Origin: Trebonia sp963795335
GTDB taxonomy: Bacteria; Actinomycetota; Actinomycetes; Streptosporangiales; Streptosporangiaceae
Direction of reading: 5' to 3'
Assembly: GCA_963795335.1 (NCBI GenBank)
Contig: CAWCHI010000017.1
Span: 28,705 to 92,704 of the forward strand
Length of the DNA stretch: 64,000 nt
In this document: positions 18,571 to 26,937 of the stretch, one piece after another
Numbering within the stretch: position 1 is the first letter of the stretch
How the letters are laid out: each line of letters begins with the position of its first letter
Translations under genes and position numbers: made by a program
The notes under the pieces: model-generated
What the model was told of the DNA's origin: nothing
The model's input: the letters and a program-made list of their open reading frames with translations, nothing else
The model's database searches: none

Positions 18571-18933
18571 GTGCCTAGAGTCCTCGTGGTCGACGACAGC
18601 CCGCAGTTCCGCGACGTGGCCGCGGTGCTGCTGGGGGAGCGCGGGATCACGCTGCTTGGTCAGGCGGCGGACGCGAACCAGGCGCTGCACGCGGCCGCGC
18701 GGGGCTGCCCGGACGGGATCCTGCTGGACATCGGCCTCCCCGGGGTGGACGGCTTCGCGGCGGCGGCGGCGCTGGCGGCGCTCTGCCCGGGGGCGCGCAT
18801 CGTGCTGACCTCAGCCACCTTCACCGAGGTGCCGGAACGGCTGCTCAAGGAGTGCGGCGCGATCGCCTTCGTGCTCAAGGACGAGCTGGCCGGGACCGAC
18901 CTGGGTGCCCTGTTCACGCCTGCAGGTACGTGA
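18571..18933 (+). CDS. Stand-alone response-regulator receiver domain protein
   Basis: A 120-residue receiver domain without an output domain. Conserved points are the acidic pair in VLVVDDSPQF, the phospho-acceptor Asp in GILLDIGLPGVDG, the Thr/Ser position (VLTSATF) and the Lys in AFVLKDEL. GTG at 18571 gives the usual N-terminus (PRVLVVDD); GTG 18568 is an alternative. Its 3' end overlaps by 20 bases the convergent NarL-type regulator gene. It could act as a phosphate sink or a partner of the neighbouring PAS histidine kinase (inference from position only). Confidence 0.88.
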   Translation: MPRVLVVDDSPQFRDVAAVLLGERGITLLGQAADANQALHAAARGCPDGILLDIGLPGVDGFAAAAALAALCPGARIVLTSATFTEVPERLLKECGAIAFVLKDELAGTDLGALFTPAGT

Positions 18934-19576
18934 GGACGGCCAGCACCCGGCGGTGCGCGTCGGCTGACCGGGGCAGCCCGAGCTTGTCGAAGATGCTGGT
19001 AACATGGCGCTCGACGGCGGCCACGGTCACCACCAGCTGACTCGCGATCCCGGCGTTGGAGCGTCCCTCGGCGATGAGCGTGAGGACCTGGTGCTCGCGC
19101 GGGGTCAGGTCACGCAGCGGGCCCGCCCGGCGCTGACGGCCCACCAGGCGGGCGACCACGTCGGGGTCGAGCACCGATCCGCCGTCGGACACCCGCCGCA
19201 CCGCCTCGGTGAACGCGTGCAGGTCGCCGACCTTCTCCTTGAGCAGGTAGCCGACCCCCTGGGCGCCGTCGGCGACGAGGTCGAAGGCGTAGGCGTCCTC
19301 GAGGTACTGCGACAGCACGAGCACGCCGGTCCCGGGCCGGGCGGCCCGGATGGCGAGCGCCGCCTGGAGGCCGTCGTCCCCGTGACCGGGCGGCATCTGG
19401 ATGTCGGTGATGATCACGTCCGGGCGGTACGCCTCGGCCATCCGCTCGAGGTCGCGGGCGTCGCCGGCCGTCCCGACGACGTCGAATCCGCCTTCGGTCA
19501 GGACGCGCAGGATCCCCTCGCGCACGAACGGCTGGTCCTCGCCGACGACGACGCGCACCTGGCCCGGCGCGTTCAC
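18914..19576 (-). CDS. NarL/FixJ family response regulator
   Basis: A 220-residue two-domain regulator: receiver (EDQPFVREG, phospho-acceptor Asp in DVIITDIQMPP, LLKEKVGD with the conserved Lys) and a C-terminal LuxR-type helix-turn-helix (LTPREHQVLTLIAEGRSNAG, VERHVTSIFDKLGL). The start is GTG 19576, overlapping the TGA of the histidine kinase gene (GTGA), so kinase and regulator are co-translated and form a cognate pair. The output is unknown. Confidence 0.94.
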   Translation of the reverse strand: MNAPGQVRVVVGEDQPFVREGILRVLTEGGFDVVGTAGDARDLERMAEAYRPDVIITDIQMPPGHGDDGLQAALAIRAARPGTGVLVLSQYLEDAYAFDLVADGAQGVGYLLKEKVGDLHAFTEAVRRVSDGGSVLDPDVVARLVGRQRRAGPLRDLTPREHQVLTLIAEGRSNAGIASQLVVTVAAVERHVTSIFDKLGLPRSADAHRRVLAVLTYLQA

Positions 19577-21107
19577 CGGGCACCAGGGACCGGGATCGCG
19601 GCGCGCAGCACGGTGCCGCCGGCGTCCGGGCTGACCACGTCGACGGTCCCGCCGAGGGTGCCGACGCGGTCCCGCAGCCCGATGAGACCACTCGCTTCCG
19701 AACGGGGGCGGGCTCCGCCAGTCCCGTCGTCCCCGACCTCGACCGCGCAGCGGCTCCCGGCCGGCGCGTCCCGCTCCAGCCTGACCCGCACCCAGGCCCG
19801 GCTCGCCCGCGCGTGCTTGACTACGTTGGTCAGCGCTTCGGAGCAGAAGAAGTACACGCCCGCCTCGACCGCCTCCGGGAGCCTCCGCTCGGGCACGTCG
19901 ACCTCGACCGGGACCGGGAGGCGGGCGGCGAGCGCGCCGACCGCCGCCGCCAGGCCGCGCTGGGTGAGGATCGCCGGGTGGATCCCGGCCGCGATCTCCC
20001 GCAGGTCATCGACCCCGCGCCGGGCGTCCCTGAGGGCCAGGCCGACCAGTTCCCGGGCTCGTTCCGGGGCCGAGTCCCATTTCTGCTCGGCCAGCTGCAG
20101 GTTGATGACCGAGGTGACGAACCACTGCTGGGCGCCGTCGTGCAGGTCCCGGGTGACCCGCTGCCTGGCGGCGTCGGAGGCCGCCACGATGCGCGCCCGC
20201 GACGCCATCAGCTCCTGCCGGGCCCGCCGCCGCTCGGTGATGTCCCGCACGTACCCAGTGAACGAGGGCTCACCGGGCAGCCCGGTGAGGGTCACCGTCA
20301 CCTCGGCCGGGAACTCGCTGCCGTCGGCCCGCATCGCGGTCATCTCGAGCCGCTGGTCGAGGATGCCCGGCTGCCCGGTCACGAGGTAGCGGGTGAGCCC
20401 CTCGCGGTGGGCGGTGCGCTGCGCGGGCGGGACGATCACGTCGGCCAGCTCGCGGCCGGCCACGTCGGCCGCCCGGTAGCCGAAGGTCTGCTCGAAGGCG
20501 CGGTTGACGTAGCCGATGTGGCCGCGGGCGTCGATGGTGACCACGGCGTCCAGGGCCGCCTGCAGGACCGCCCGGTGCCGGGCCTCGCTCGCTTCCAGCT
20601 CGCTCGCCCGGGCCCGGGCGATGTCGCGTTCGCGGTCGGCGGCGGCGCGCCGCTCCGTTTCGGCCCGCAGCTCGTGATGGGCGACGACGGTGCCGCACAG
20701 CTGGGCCAGCACCGACAGCAGGAGGTTCTCCTGCTCCGCGAGGTCGCGCGGGCCGTCGGTGACGAGGAAGACCGGTTCCCGCCCGGGCGCTGCGGTCAGC
20801 GGGAAGGCCCAGCGGAACCGGTGGCGGGCCGCCGCGCCAGGCCGGGGCCGGTGAGCCGGGCCAGGGTCGGCGCGTCCTCCTCCGGCGCCCGCTGGAAATA
20901 GTCCCCGGACGTGCTCGGGTGCCACGCCACGGCGGCGTGCCCGGGGGCGACCGACGGGACCGCGGTCGTCACCAGCCGCATCGCCTGGGCGGGCGACGAC
21001 GCCTGGCTGACGACCAGGGACAGCCCGAATACAGCGTTCGTCGCCGGCATTCCCTGGTGATCGCCGGTCTGCGGCTGGACGCCGGAGCGGGGCGCAGGCA
21101 GAGCCAC
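19573..21107 (-). pseudogene. PAS-domain sensor histidine kinase (HisKA_3), frameshifted
   Basis: About 511 residues if the frame is repaired. Order: N-terminal GAF-like region (MPATNAVFGLSLVVSQASSP; HAAVAWHPS), PAS domain (LDAVVTIDARGHIGYVNRAF), phospho-acceptor helix with His in RDLHDGAQQWFVT (HisKA_3 type), and ATPase domain (EALTNVVKHARAS; SGLIGLRDRV). There is no transmembrane segment, so it senses inside the cell. The frame changes near 20830-20855; the first 90 residues are in a different frame from the rest. GTG 21107 is the start, preceded by GGGAGG. It is coupled to the NarL-type regulator gene. Confidence 0.85.
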
Positions 21108-21276
21108 GGTTAACCTCCCGTGCCCTGAGTATTACCGGTTGAAGCAAACAGCGGCAAGGGCGCCCCCGCGCCCGGGCCGCCGCCCGGGTGCGGCCAGGGA
21201 CCGCCACCGGCGCGAGGCAGCCCATGGTGGCGGCAGCATGAGGCCCCAGGCAGTCACGAGCTGACAGGAGGGCTCC

Positions 21277-22067
21277 GTGCTTCCACGGCAGCAGGGCGCG
21301 GCGATGGTGACCGGCGGGCCGACGGCAATCCTGGACCTCGGCGGCCTGCGCATCGTCACCGACCCGACCTTCGACCCGCCCGGCCCCAATGGCTGCCTGA
21401 CCAAGACGGCCGGCCCGGCCGTCGCCCGCGACCAGCTCGGGCCGGTCGACCTGGTGCTGGTCAGCCACGACAATCACCCGGACAACCTCGACGACAGCGG
21501 CCGGGCCCTGGCGCTGGGCGCCCCGCTGGTGCTGACCACCGGCAGCGCCGCCGGCGGCTCGGGCCGCCGGCCGAGGGGCTGGCCCCGTGGGCGAGCCGGG
21601 CCGTGCGCCGCCCCGACGGCCGCGAGCTGACCGTCACCGCCGTCCCGGCCGTGCACGGCCCCGAGGACGGGGAACGCGACGCCGGCGGGTTCGTCAACTG
21701 CGAGGTCACCGGCTTCATGCTGGCCGGGCCGGACCTGTCCGCGGTCTACGTCACCGGCGACAACGCCTCCGTCCGGGTCGTCGCCGAGATCGCCCGGCAC
21801 GTCCCGGTGATCGACGTGGTTGTGCTGCACGCGGGCGCCGCCCGGGTCGAGGGCAAGTTCCGCGACCGGGCCCTGACGATGGACAGCGTCCGGGCCGCGG
21901 CGGCGGCCGCGATCCTGGGACCGGCCGTGGTGATCCCGGCCCACTATGACGGCTGGGCGCACTTCGGCGAGGGCGGGACGGACCTCGCCCGGGCCTTCGA
22001 CGACGCCGGGCTGGCGTCCCGGCTGCGCCTGACCGCGCACGGCACCTGGATCCCCCTGGCGGGCTGA
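21277..22067 (+). pseudogene. MBL-fold metal-dependent hydrolase (UlaG-like), frameshifted
   Basis: About 263 residues. It starts at GTG 21277 after an ACAGGAGG ribosome-binding site. The N-terminal part has GGLRIVTDPTFDPPG and the metal motif VSHDNHPDNLD (a HxxxxD variant); the rest has AVHGPEDGE, VYVTGDNA, VVVLHAGAA and IPAHYDGWAHF. It resembles the UlaG/YtnP-like L-ascorbate-phosphate lactonase superfamily, of broad and mostly unknown specificity. The frame breaks once at about 21555-21575 (after TTGSAAGG), resuming as GLAPWASRAVRRPDG. The transporter gene follows after 5 bases. Confidence 0.8.
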
Positions 22068-22072
22068 GCGCG

Positions 22073-23176
22073 ATGCGAGCAGCGGAGACCGCGCCTGACC
22101 CCCGCCTGGGGCCTGGTTCCGGGACCGGGCCGTCCCGGGGCCGCGTCGCGGCGGCGGCCGCGGACCTGTCGCCGGGCTACTTCCCGTTCGTGATGGCCAC
22201 CAGCATCATCTCGACCGGGGCGTTCCTGCTGGGGCCGTCCTGGCTGTCGCGGGCGCTGCTGGTTATCGCCTGCACCGCGTTCGGGGTACTGGTGGTGGCC
22301 CTGGCGGTCCAGCTGACCTGGTTCCGCCCCGGCCTGGTGGCGGCGTTCCGCGATCCGGCCCGGGTCTTCGCCTTCTTCGCCGTCGCCGCGGCGATGAACG
22401 TGCTCGGGCTCCGGCTCGCGTCCGCGGGCCACCCGCTCGTCACCGCGGTCCTCGCCGCCGTCGCGGCGGCCGTCTGGCTCGTCCTGACCTACGGTGTCCC
22501 CGCCAGCCTGCTGCTCAGGCGGTCGCGCGACTCGGCCGTGGGCGACGTGAACGGCACCTGGCTGCTGTGGGTGGTCGCCACCGAGTCCCTCGCGCTGGCG
22601 GCGTCGAACCTGCTCGCGGTCTGGCCGTCCCAGGCGGCGCTGCTGGCCCCGGCCGCGATCGGCCTGTGGAGCGTCGGGCTGGTGCTGTACCTGCTGCTGG
22701 TCTCCCTGATCCTGCTGCGCTGGCTGTCAGTCCCCATGACCCCGCAGACCCTGGCCCCGCCCTACTGGATCCTGACGGGCGCCACCGCCATCACGGTGCT
22801 GGCCGGCGCCCGCATCGCCGGCCTGCCGGCCGGGCTGCCTGCGGTCAGGGCGTCCGCCGGTTTCGTCGAGGGGTTCTCGTTCGTTTTGTGGGCCTTCGGC
22901 ACGTGGTGGATCCCGCTTCTGGTGGTGCTGTGCTGCTGGCACCACGCGGCCCAGCGCTGGCCCCTGCGCTACGAGGCGGCCCTGTGGAGCGTGGTGTTCC
23001 CGCTCGGCATGTACAGCGTCGCCACGCTGACCTTCGGCCGCGTCGCCCGCCTGGCCTTCGCCGGGCCGCTCAGCCGGTTCATGTTCTGGGTGGCGGTGGC
23101 CGCGTGGGTGGCGGTGGCCGCCGCGTTCCTCCTCGCCCGGCGCCGCGGCCGCCGGCGGCCCACCGTGGGAGGATGA
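22073..23176 (+). CDS. TDT family (TehA/SLAC1-like) transporter
   Basis: A 367-residue integral membrane protein with about ten hydrophobic segments. The first carries the family start GYFPFVMATSIISTG. TDT members move tellurite, C4-dicarboxylates, sulfite or small anions; the substrate here cannot be told. Late segments include WAFGTWWIPLLVVLCCWHHA and FPLGMYSVATLTFGR, typical of the family. It follows the MBL-fold gene by 5 bases and precedes the MOSC fusion by 4, so the three are one operon. A sulfite or other oxyanion substrate would suit the redox partner gene (inference). Confidence 0.86.
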   Translation: MRAAETAPDPRLGPGSGTGPSRGRVAAAAADLSPGYFPFVMATSIISTGAFLLGPSWLSRALLVIACTAFGVLVVALAVQLTWFRPGLVAAFRDPARVFAFFAVAAAMNVLGLRLASAGHPLVTAVLAAVAAAVWLVLTYGVPASLLLRRSRDSAVGDVNGTWLLWVVATESLALAASNLLAVWPSQAALLAPAAIGLWSVGLVLYLLLVSLILLRWLSVPMTPQTLAPPYWILTGATAITVLAGARIAGLPAGLPAVRASAGFVEGFSFVLWAFGTWWIPLLVVLCCWHHAAQRWPLRYEAALWSVVFPLGMYSVATLTFGRVARLAFAGPLSRFMFWVAVAAWVAVAAAFLLARRRGRRRPTVGG

Positions 23177-23180
23177 GCGG

Positions 23181-24971
23181 ATGGCGACCGCGGGCGATCC
23201 GGCTGGCGCCCTGCTCTCGGTCAACGTCGGCCTGCCGCGCGACGTGGCCTGGCAGGGCCGCACGGTCCACACGGGGGTGTGGAAGACGCAGGTCGACGGG
23301 CCGGCGATGGTCCGCCGGCTGAACATCGACGGCGACGGGCAGGGCGACCTGGCCGGGCACGGCGGCGAGCAGCGGGCCGTCTTCGTCTACCAGATCGAGT
23401 CCTACCAGTACTGGCAGGAGGAGCTCAGCCGCCGCGACTTCACCTACGGGCAGTTCGGGGAGAACTTCACCGTCCGCGGGCTGGCCGACGACCAGGTCTG
23501 CGTCGGCGACCGCTACCGGATCGGGGACGCGGTCTTCGAGGTCACCCAGCCCCGGGTGACCTGCTTCCGGGTCGGCCTCCGGATGGACGACCCGCGGATC
23601 CCGGCCCTGCTGGTGTCCCGGCACCGGCCCGGCTTCTACTTCCGGGTGCTGACCGAGGGAACGGTCGAGGCCGGGCAGGACATCGTCAAGCTCGCGTCCG
23701 GCCCCGAGGGCATGACCGTGGCCGAGCTGGACGCCCTGCTCTACCTGCCCGGGCACCCGCGCCAGCAGCTGCTGCGGGCGCTGCGGATCCCGGCTCTCAG
23801 CCCCGGCTGGAAGTCCTCCTTCCAGGAGATGCTGGACCAGCCCGGGGCCGGCGGCAACGCGGGCCTGGCGGAGGCGAGCCCGCCGCCCGCGTGGCCTGGC
23901 TTCCGGCCGCTGACGGTGACCGCGGTCAGCCCCGAGAGCGACACGGTGACCTCGTTCCAGCTCTCCGACCCGGCCGGGAACAGCGTCCCGGCGGCCTTGC
24001 CGGGCCAGTTCCTGACGCTGCGCCTGCACCCGCCCACCGCCGGTCCGGCCGCCGGTCCGGCTCCGGCGCCGCTGCTGCGCAGCTACTCGCTGTCCGGGCC
24101 GCCGGGGGCCCGCGACTACCGGATCAGCGTCAAGCGCGAGCCGCACGGCGCCGGCAGCCAGTACCTGCACACCCGGGTACGGGCCGGCCAGCGGCTGGAG
24201 GCCGCCGCCCCGCGCGGCACCTTCACCCTCCGCCCCGGCTCGGAGCCGGTGCTGCTGATCAGCGCCGGGGTCGGCGCGACGCCGGTGCTGGCCATGCTGC
24301 ACGCGCTGGCGGCGGACCGCGTCTCCCGTGAGGTCTGGTGGCTGCACGGCTCGCGCCGCCGCGCCGACGAGCCGTTCGCCGGCGAGTCCCGCGCCCTGCT
24401 GGCCGCGCTGCCCCGGGCGCGCTGGCACGTCTGCTACAGCGACCCGGGCCCGGACGACGTGCTCGGCCGCGACTACCAGACCGCGGGGCACCTCTCGGCG
24501 GCGGTGCTGGCCCGCCTGGAGCTGCCCCGCGAGGCCGACGCCTACCTGTGCGGCCCGGCCGGGTTCATGGCCGACCTGTCGGCCGCCCTGGCCGCGTCGG
24601 GCCTGCCCGCCTCCCGCATCCGGACCGAGGTCTTCGGGCCCGGGCCCGCGGTCACCCCCGGCATCGCCGCCGTCCCGGCCCGCCCGCCGCACCCGCCCGC
24701 GGGGCCGCCCGGGACCGGCCCCAGCGTCGCGTTCGCCCGCAGCGGCCTGACCGCGCCGTGGGGCGAGGGCTTCGCCAGCCTGCTCGAGTTCGCCGAAGCA
24801 TGCGACGTGCCGGTCCGCTGGTCGTGCCGCACGGGCGTGTGCCACACCTGCGAGACCGCCCTCGTGTCGGGAAGCGTCACCTACTCACCCGACCCGGTCG
24901 ACGCCCCGGCCGACGGCGACGCCCTCATCTGCTGCTCCCAGCCCCGCGAGGACCTGGTCCTCGACCTGTAG
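23181..24971 (+). CDS. MOSC domain - ferredoxin-NADP reductase - [2Fe-2S] ferredoxin fusion
   Basis: A 596-residue three-part protein. Residues 1-215 are a MOSC domain of the YiiM type (GHGGEQRAVFVYQIESYQYW, FGENFTVRGL, VTCFRVGLRM). Residues about 235-480 are an FAD/NAD(P)H reductase (LRSYSLSGPPG; SAGVGATPVLAML; LCGPAGFMADL). The last 90 are a plant-type [2Fe-2S] domain with ligands in WSCRTGVCHTC and LICCSQP. MOSC domains bind molybdenum-cofactor-derived or sulfur substrates and act in reduction of N-hydroxylated compounds or in cofactor handling; the fusion feeds electrons from NAD(P)H. ATG 23181 follows a GGAGG. A C-rich repeat starts directly after the stop. Confidence 0.92.
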   Translation: MATAGDPAGALLSVNVGLPRDVAWQGRTVHTGVWKTQVDGPAMVRRLNIDGDGQGDLAGHGGEQRAVFVYQIESYQYWQEELSRRDFTYGQFGENFTVRGLADDQVCVGDRYRIGDAVFEVTQPRVTCFRVGLRMDDPRIPALLVSRHRPGFYFRVLTEGTVEAGQDIVKLASGPEGMTVAELDALLYLPGHPRQQLLRALRIPALSPGWKSSFQEMLDQPGAGGNAGLAEASPPPAWPGFRPLTVTAVSPESDTVTSFQLSDPAGNSVPAALPGQFLTLRLHPPTAGPAAGPAPAPLLRSYSLSGPPGARDYRISVKREPHGAGSQYLHTRVRAGQRLEAAAPRGTFTLRPGSEPVLLISAGVGATPVLAMLHALAADRVSREVWWLHGSRRRADEPFAGESRALLAALPRARWHVCYSDPGPDDVLGRDYQTAGHLSAAVLARLELPREADAYLCGPAGFMADLSAALAASGLPASRIRTEVFGPGPAVTPGIAAVPARPPHPPAGPPGTGPSVAFARSGLTAPWGEGFASLLEFAEACDVPVRWSCRTGVCHTCETALVSGSVTYSPDPVDAPADGDALICCSQPREDLVLDL

Positions 24972-25143
24972 CCCCCCGCCGCCGGCAACCCCCCGCCGAC
25001 CGGCGGCAACCCCCCGCCGCCCGGCAACCCCCCGCCGCCGGCAACCCCCCGCCGCCGGCAACCCCCCGCCGCCGGCAACCCCGCCGCCGGCAACCCCCCG
25101 CCGCCGCAACCCCCCGCCGCCGGTGGTAACCCCCCCGCCGCCG
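24972..25143. repeat. C-rich minisatellite, unit about 17 bp (GGCAACCCCCCGCCGCC)
   Basis: About ten imperfect copies of GGCAACCCCCCGCCGCC, with units from 15 to 20 bp, begin immediately after the MOSC-fusion stop. The bottom strand therefore has about ten regularly spaced runs of four or more G, a strong G-quadruplex pattern. The spacers are far too short and too similar to the repeats to be CRISPR. ORFs through the array give only low-complexity Pro/Ala/Gly peptides and are not genes. With the following 230 bases (25144-25375) this fills the gap to the redoxin gene. Confidence 0.85.
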
Positions 25144-25250
25144 ACGACGGGCCCACACCGAGCGGCCGTCAGGCAACACCCGCCCCCCGGCCCCCAGCGG
25201 ACTCCCCCGTTGCCGAGACCAGCGCGGTCCGCGCACTCCAGACACAGATA

Positions 25251-25307
25251 TCGGAAACTTTTACGAGTTATAGCAACAATTGTTTCCAGTTCGCTAAAAG
25301 TTTCCGA
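25251..25307. promoter_or_regulatory. Inverted repeat and A/T-rich island upstream of the redoxin gene
   Basis: TCGGAAACTTTT (25251-25262) is repeated exactly in inverted form as AAAAGTTTCCGA (25296-25307), 33 bases apart. Between them lies a second palindrome, AACAATTGTT (25275-25284), and another GTTTCC. The island is strongly A/T-rich in an otherwise very GC-rich region and ends about 70 bases before the redoxin ATG. It is a good candidate for promoter plus operator. Confidence 0.5.
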
Positions 25308-25375
25308 CGTAAGGGCGGTCTCGGCGAGCTGCCCCGGGTATCCCACGGGGGCGACGGGGCCGCTCCGGGACGAAA

Positions 25376-25984
25376 ATGACTGGCATGCGTCCTGACATAC
25401 GACCCGGCGGAACGTTCCCTGACTACGCCCTCCCGGACCACACCGGCACGGTGCGCACGCTCAGCGAGCTTCAGGGCCGCGATCCGCTGATCCTCACCCT
25501 GGCCCGCGGGCACTACTGCCCGAAGGAGCACCAGCAGCACCTGGAGCTGGCCGCCAACTACCCGAAGATCGCGGTGGCCTACACGCAGGTCGCCACCATC
25601 ACCACCGACGACCACCACACCCTGCAGGAGTTCCGCGCCTCACTCGGGGCCCAGTGGACCTTCCTGTCCGACCCGGGACGGACCGTCCAGCAGGACCTCG
25701 GCATCGCCGAGTACACCGACCCCGCGCACAACCCGATGATCCCGTACACCCTGGTGCTCAAGCCGGGGCTGATCGTGCACAGCCTCTACAACGGCTACTG
25801 GTTCTGGGGCCGCCCGTCCTTCGCCGAGCTATGGCAGGACCTGCGCGCGGCCACCCGCGAGATCCGCCCGGACTGGGACCTGAGCACCCCGGGACTGCGC
25901 GAGGCCTGGGACGCGGGCGACTACTCGCGCTTCCACGGCTGGGACCGCCATGCACCGTCCTCGGTACCGACCTCTTACACCTGA
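25376..25984 (+). CDS. Redoxin / AhpC-TSA family peroxiredoxin-like protein
   Basis: A 202-residue thioredoxin-fold protein. The N-terminal segment FPDYALPDHTGTVRTLSEL and the active-site region LARGHYCPKEHQQH are typical of the peroxiredoxin-like redoxin subgroup. Only one Cys is present (in YCPKEH), so it would work by a one-Cys mechanism or need a partner thiol. The C-terminal YNGYWFWGRPSFAELWQDLR extension is characteristic of this subgroup. The long A/T-rich leader with an inverted repeat suggests its own regulated promoter. Confidence 0.85.
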   Translation: MTGMRPDIRPGGTFPDYALPDHTGTVRTLSELQGRDPLILTLARGHYCPKEHQQHLELAANYPKIAVAYTQVATITTDDHHTLQEFRASLGAQWTFLSDPGRTVQQDLGIAEYTDPAHNPMIPYTLVLKPGLIVHSLYNGYWFWGRPSFAELWQDLRAATREIRPDWDLSTPGLREAWDAGDYSRFHGWDRHAPSSVPTSYT

Positions 25985-26050
25985 CCGCGGGCATAGCCAG
26001 CCAGCCCCGCCGGCATCCGGCCCGGTACCGCGCGCCCTGCCCCGTCCTCA

Positions 26051-26064
26051 CCGTCACCTGACGG
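26051..26064. terminator. Small hairpin between the convergent redoxin and SDR genes
   Basis: CCGTCA-CC-TGACGG forms a 6-bp stem six bases before the end of the SDR gene and 67 bases after the redoxin stop. It could serve both convergent transcripts; the short stem makes this tentative. Confidence 0.35.
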
Positions 26065-26069
26065 ATGGC

Positions 26070-26789
26070 TCAGCGCCCCGCGATCTGGCCGCCGTCGACG
26101 TGCACGATCTCGCCGGTGACATACGGCGCTGACTCCAGGAACAAGATGGCGTCGACCACGTCGCTCACCTGGCCGACGCGGCCGAGTGGGACGTCGTCGC
26201 CGAGGCCGGCGTAGCTCTCCGGCGGGTGCAGCGGCGTCTGGATGATGCCGGGGGCGACGGCGTTGACCCGGATGCCGCGCGACGCGTACTCGATCGCCAG
26301 CGACCGGGTGGCCGCGGCCAGGCCGCCCTTGGTCAGGGCGGCCAGCACCGACGGGCTGGTGGAGTCGGCCCGGTCGGCCACGGTGGCGCTGATGTTGACC
26401 ACGTGACCGCGCCCGCCCTTGGTCATCTGCCCGATGGCGAGCTGGGTGATCCAGAAGAAGCCCGCCAGGTTGACCCCGGTGACCAGGGCGTAATCCTCGG
26501 CCGTGTAGTCGGTGAACGGCTTGGAGAGGAACACGCCGGCGTTGTTGACAAGGGTGTCGACCTGCCCGAAGCGCTCTACCGCGGTACCGATGACCCGCTG
26601 CGCGGTGGCGGCGTCGGTGATGTCGCCCTCGACTCCCACGATGCCCGGGTCGGCCTGCGGCTTCATCGTGCGCGCGGTCGCCACTACCGCCCAGCCGCGC
26701 TGGCGGTACCCGTCAACCAGGCCCGCGCCGATGCCCTGGGAGCCGCCGGTGATGACGGCGACCCGGACGCCTTGTTCACTGCCGGTCAT
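26070..26789 (-). CDS. SDR family oxidoreductase with atypical active site
   Basis: A 239-residue Rossmann-fold protein: VAVITGGSQGIGAGL (cofactor glycine motif), LVNNAGVF, and a C-terminal VDGGQIAGR. In the usual YxxxK active site the Lys is present (ALTKGGLAAATRSLA), but four residues before it stands Ala instead of Tyr. The same change occurs in a set of actinobacterial SDR relatives as I remember them, so it is probably a family trait rather than damage. Either another residue does the chemistry or the protein is not a classical dehydrogenase. It is divergent from the XRE-type regulator gene. Confidence 0.88.
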   Translation of the reverse strand: MTGSEQGVRVAVITGGSQGIGAGLVDGYRQRGWAVVATARTMKPQADPGIVGVEGDITDAATAQRVIGTAVERFGQVDTLVNNAGVFLSKPFTDYTAEDYALVTGVNLAGFFWITQLAIGQMTKGGRGHVVNISATVADRADSTSPSVLAALTKGGLAAATRSLAIEYASRGIRVNAVAPGIIQTPLHPPESYAGLGDDVPLGRVGQVSDVVDAILFLESAPYVTGEIVHVDGGQIAGR

Positions 26790-26855
26790 CGCGTGCCTCC
26801 TGTTGCTGCGGGACCGTGCCGCTTACACGTTCCGCGCAGTCCGCCGCCGCTCGCA

Positions 26856-26872
26856 CCAGGGGAGTACCCTGG
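26856..26872. promoter_or_regulatory. Palindrome in the SDR/XRE divergent promoter
   Basis: CCAGGG-GAGTA-CCCTGG is a perfect inverted repeat with 6-bp arms in the 148-bp space between the divergent SDR and XRE-regulator genes. It may be an operator for the adjacent regulator. Confidence 0.35.
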
Positions 26873-26937
26873 CCCTCGCCCGGCTAAGTCCGGCCCCGCT
26901 GGCACCGCGCAGTCCGGCGGGGCGGCAAGCTAAGAGG

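Noticed and set aside
24972..25143. Possible CRISPR array
   Set aside because: Units are 15-20 bp with no unique spacers and no cas genes nearby.
24885..25346. Several minus-strand frames of 90-150 codons with GLPAAGG-type repeats
   Set aside because: They are translations of the C-rich minisatellite and have no start context or domain.
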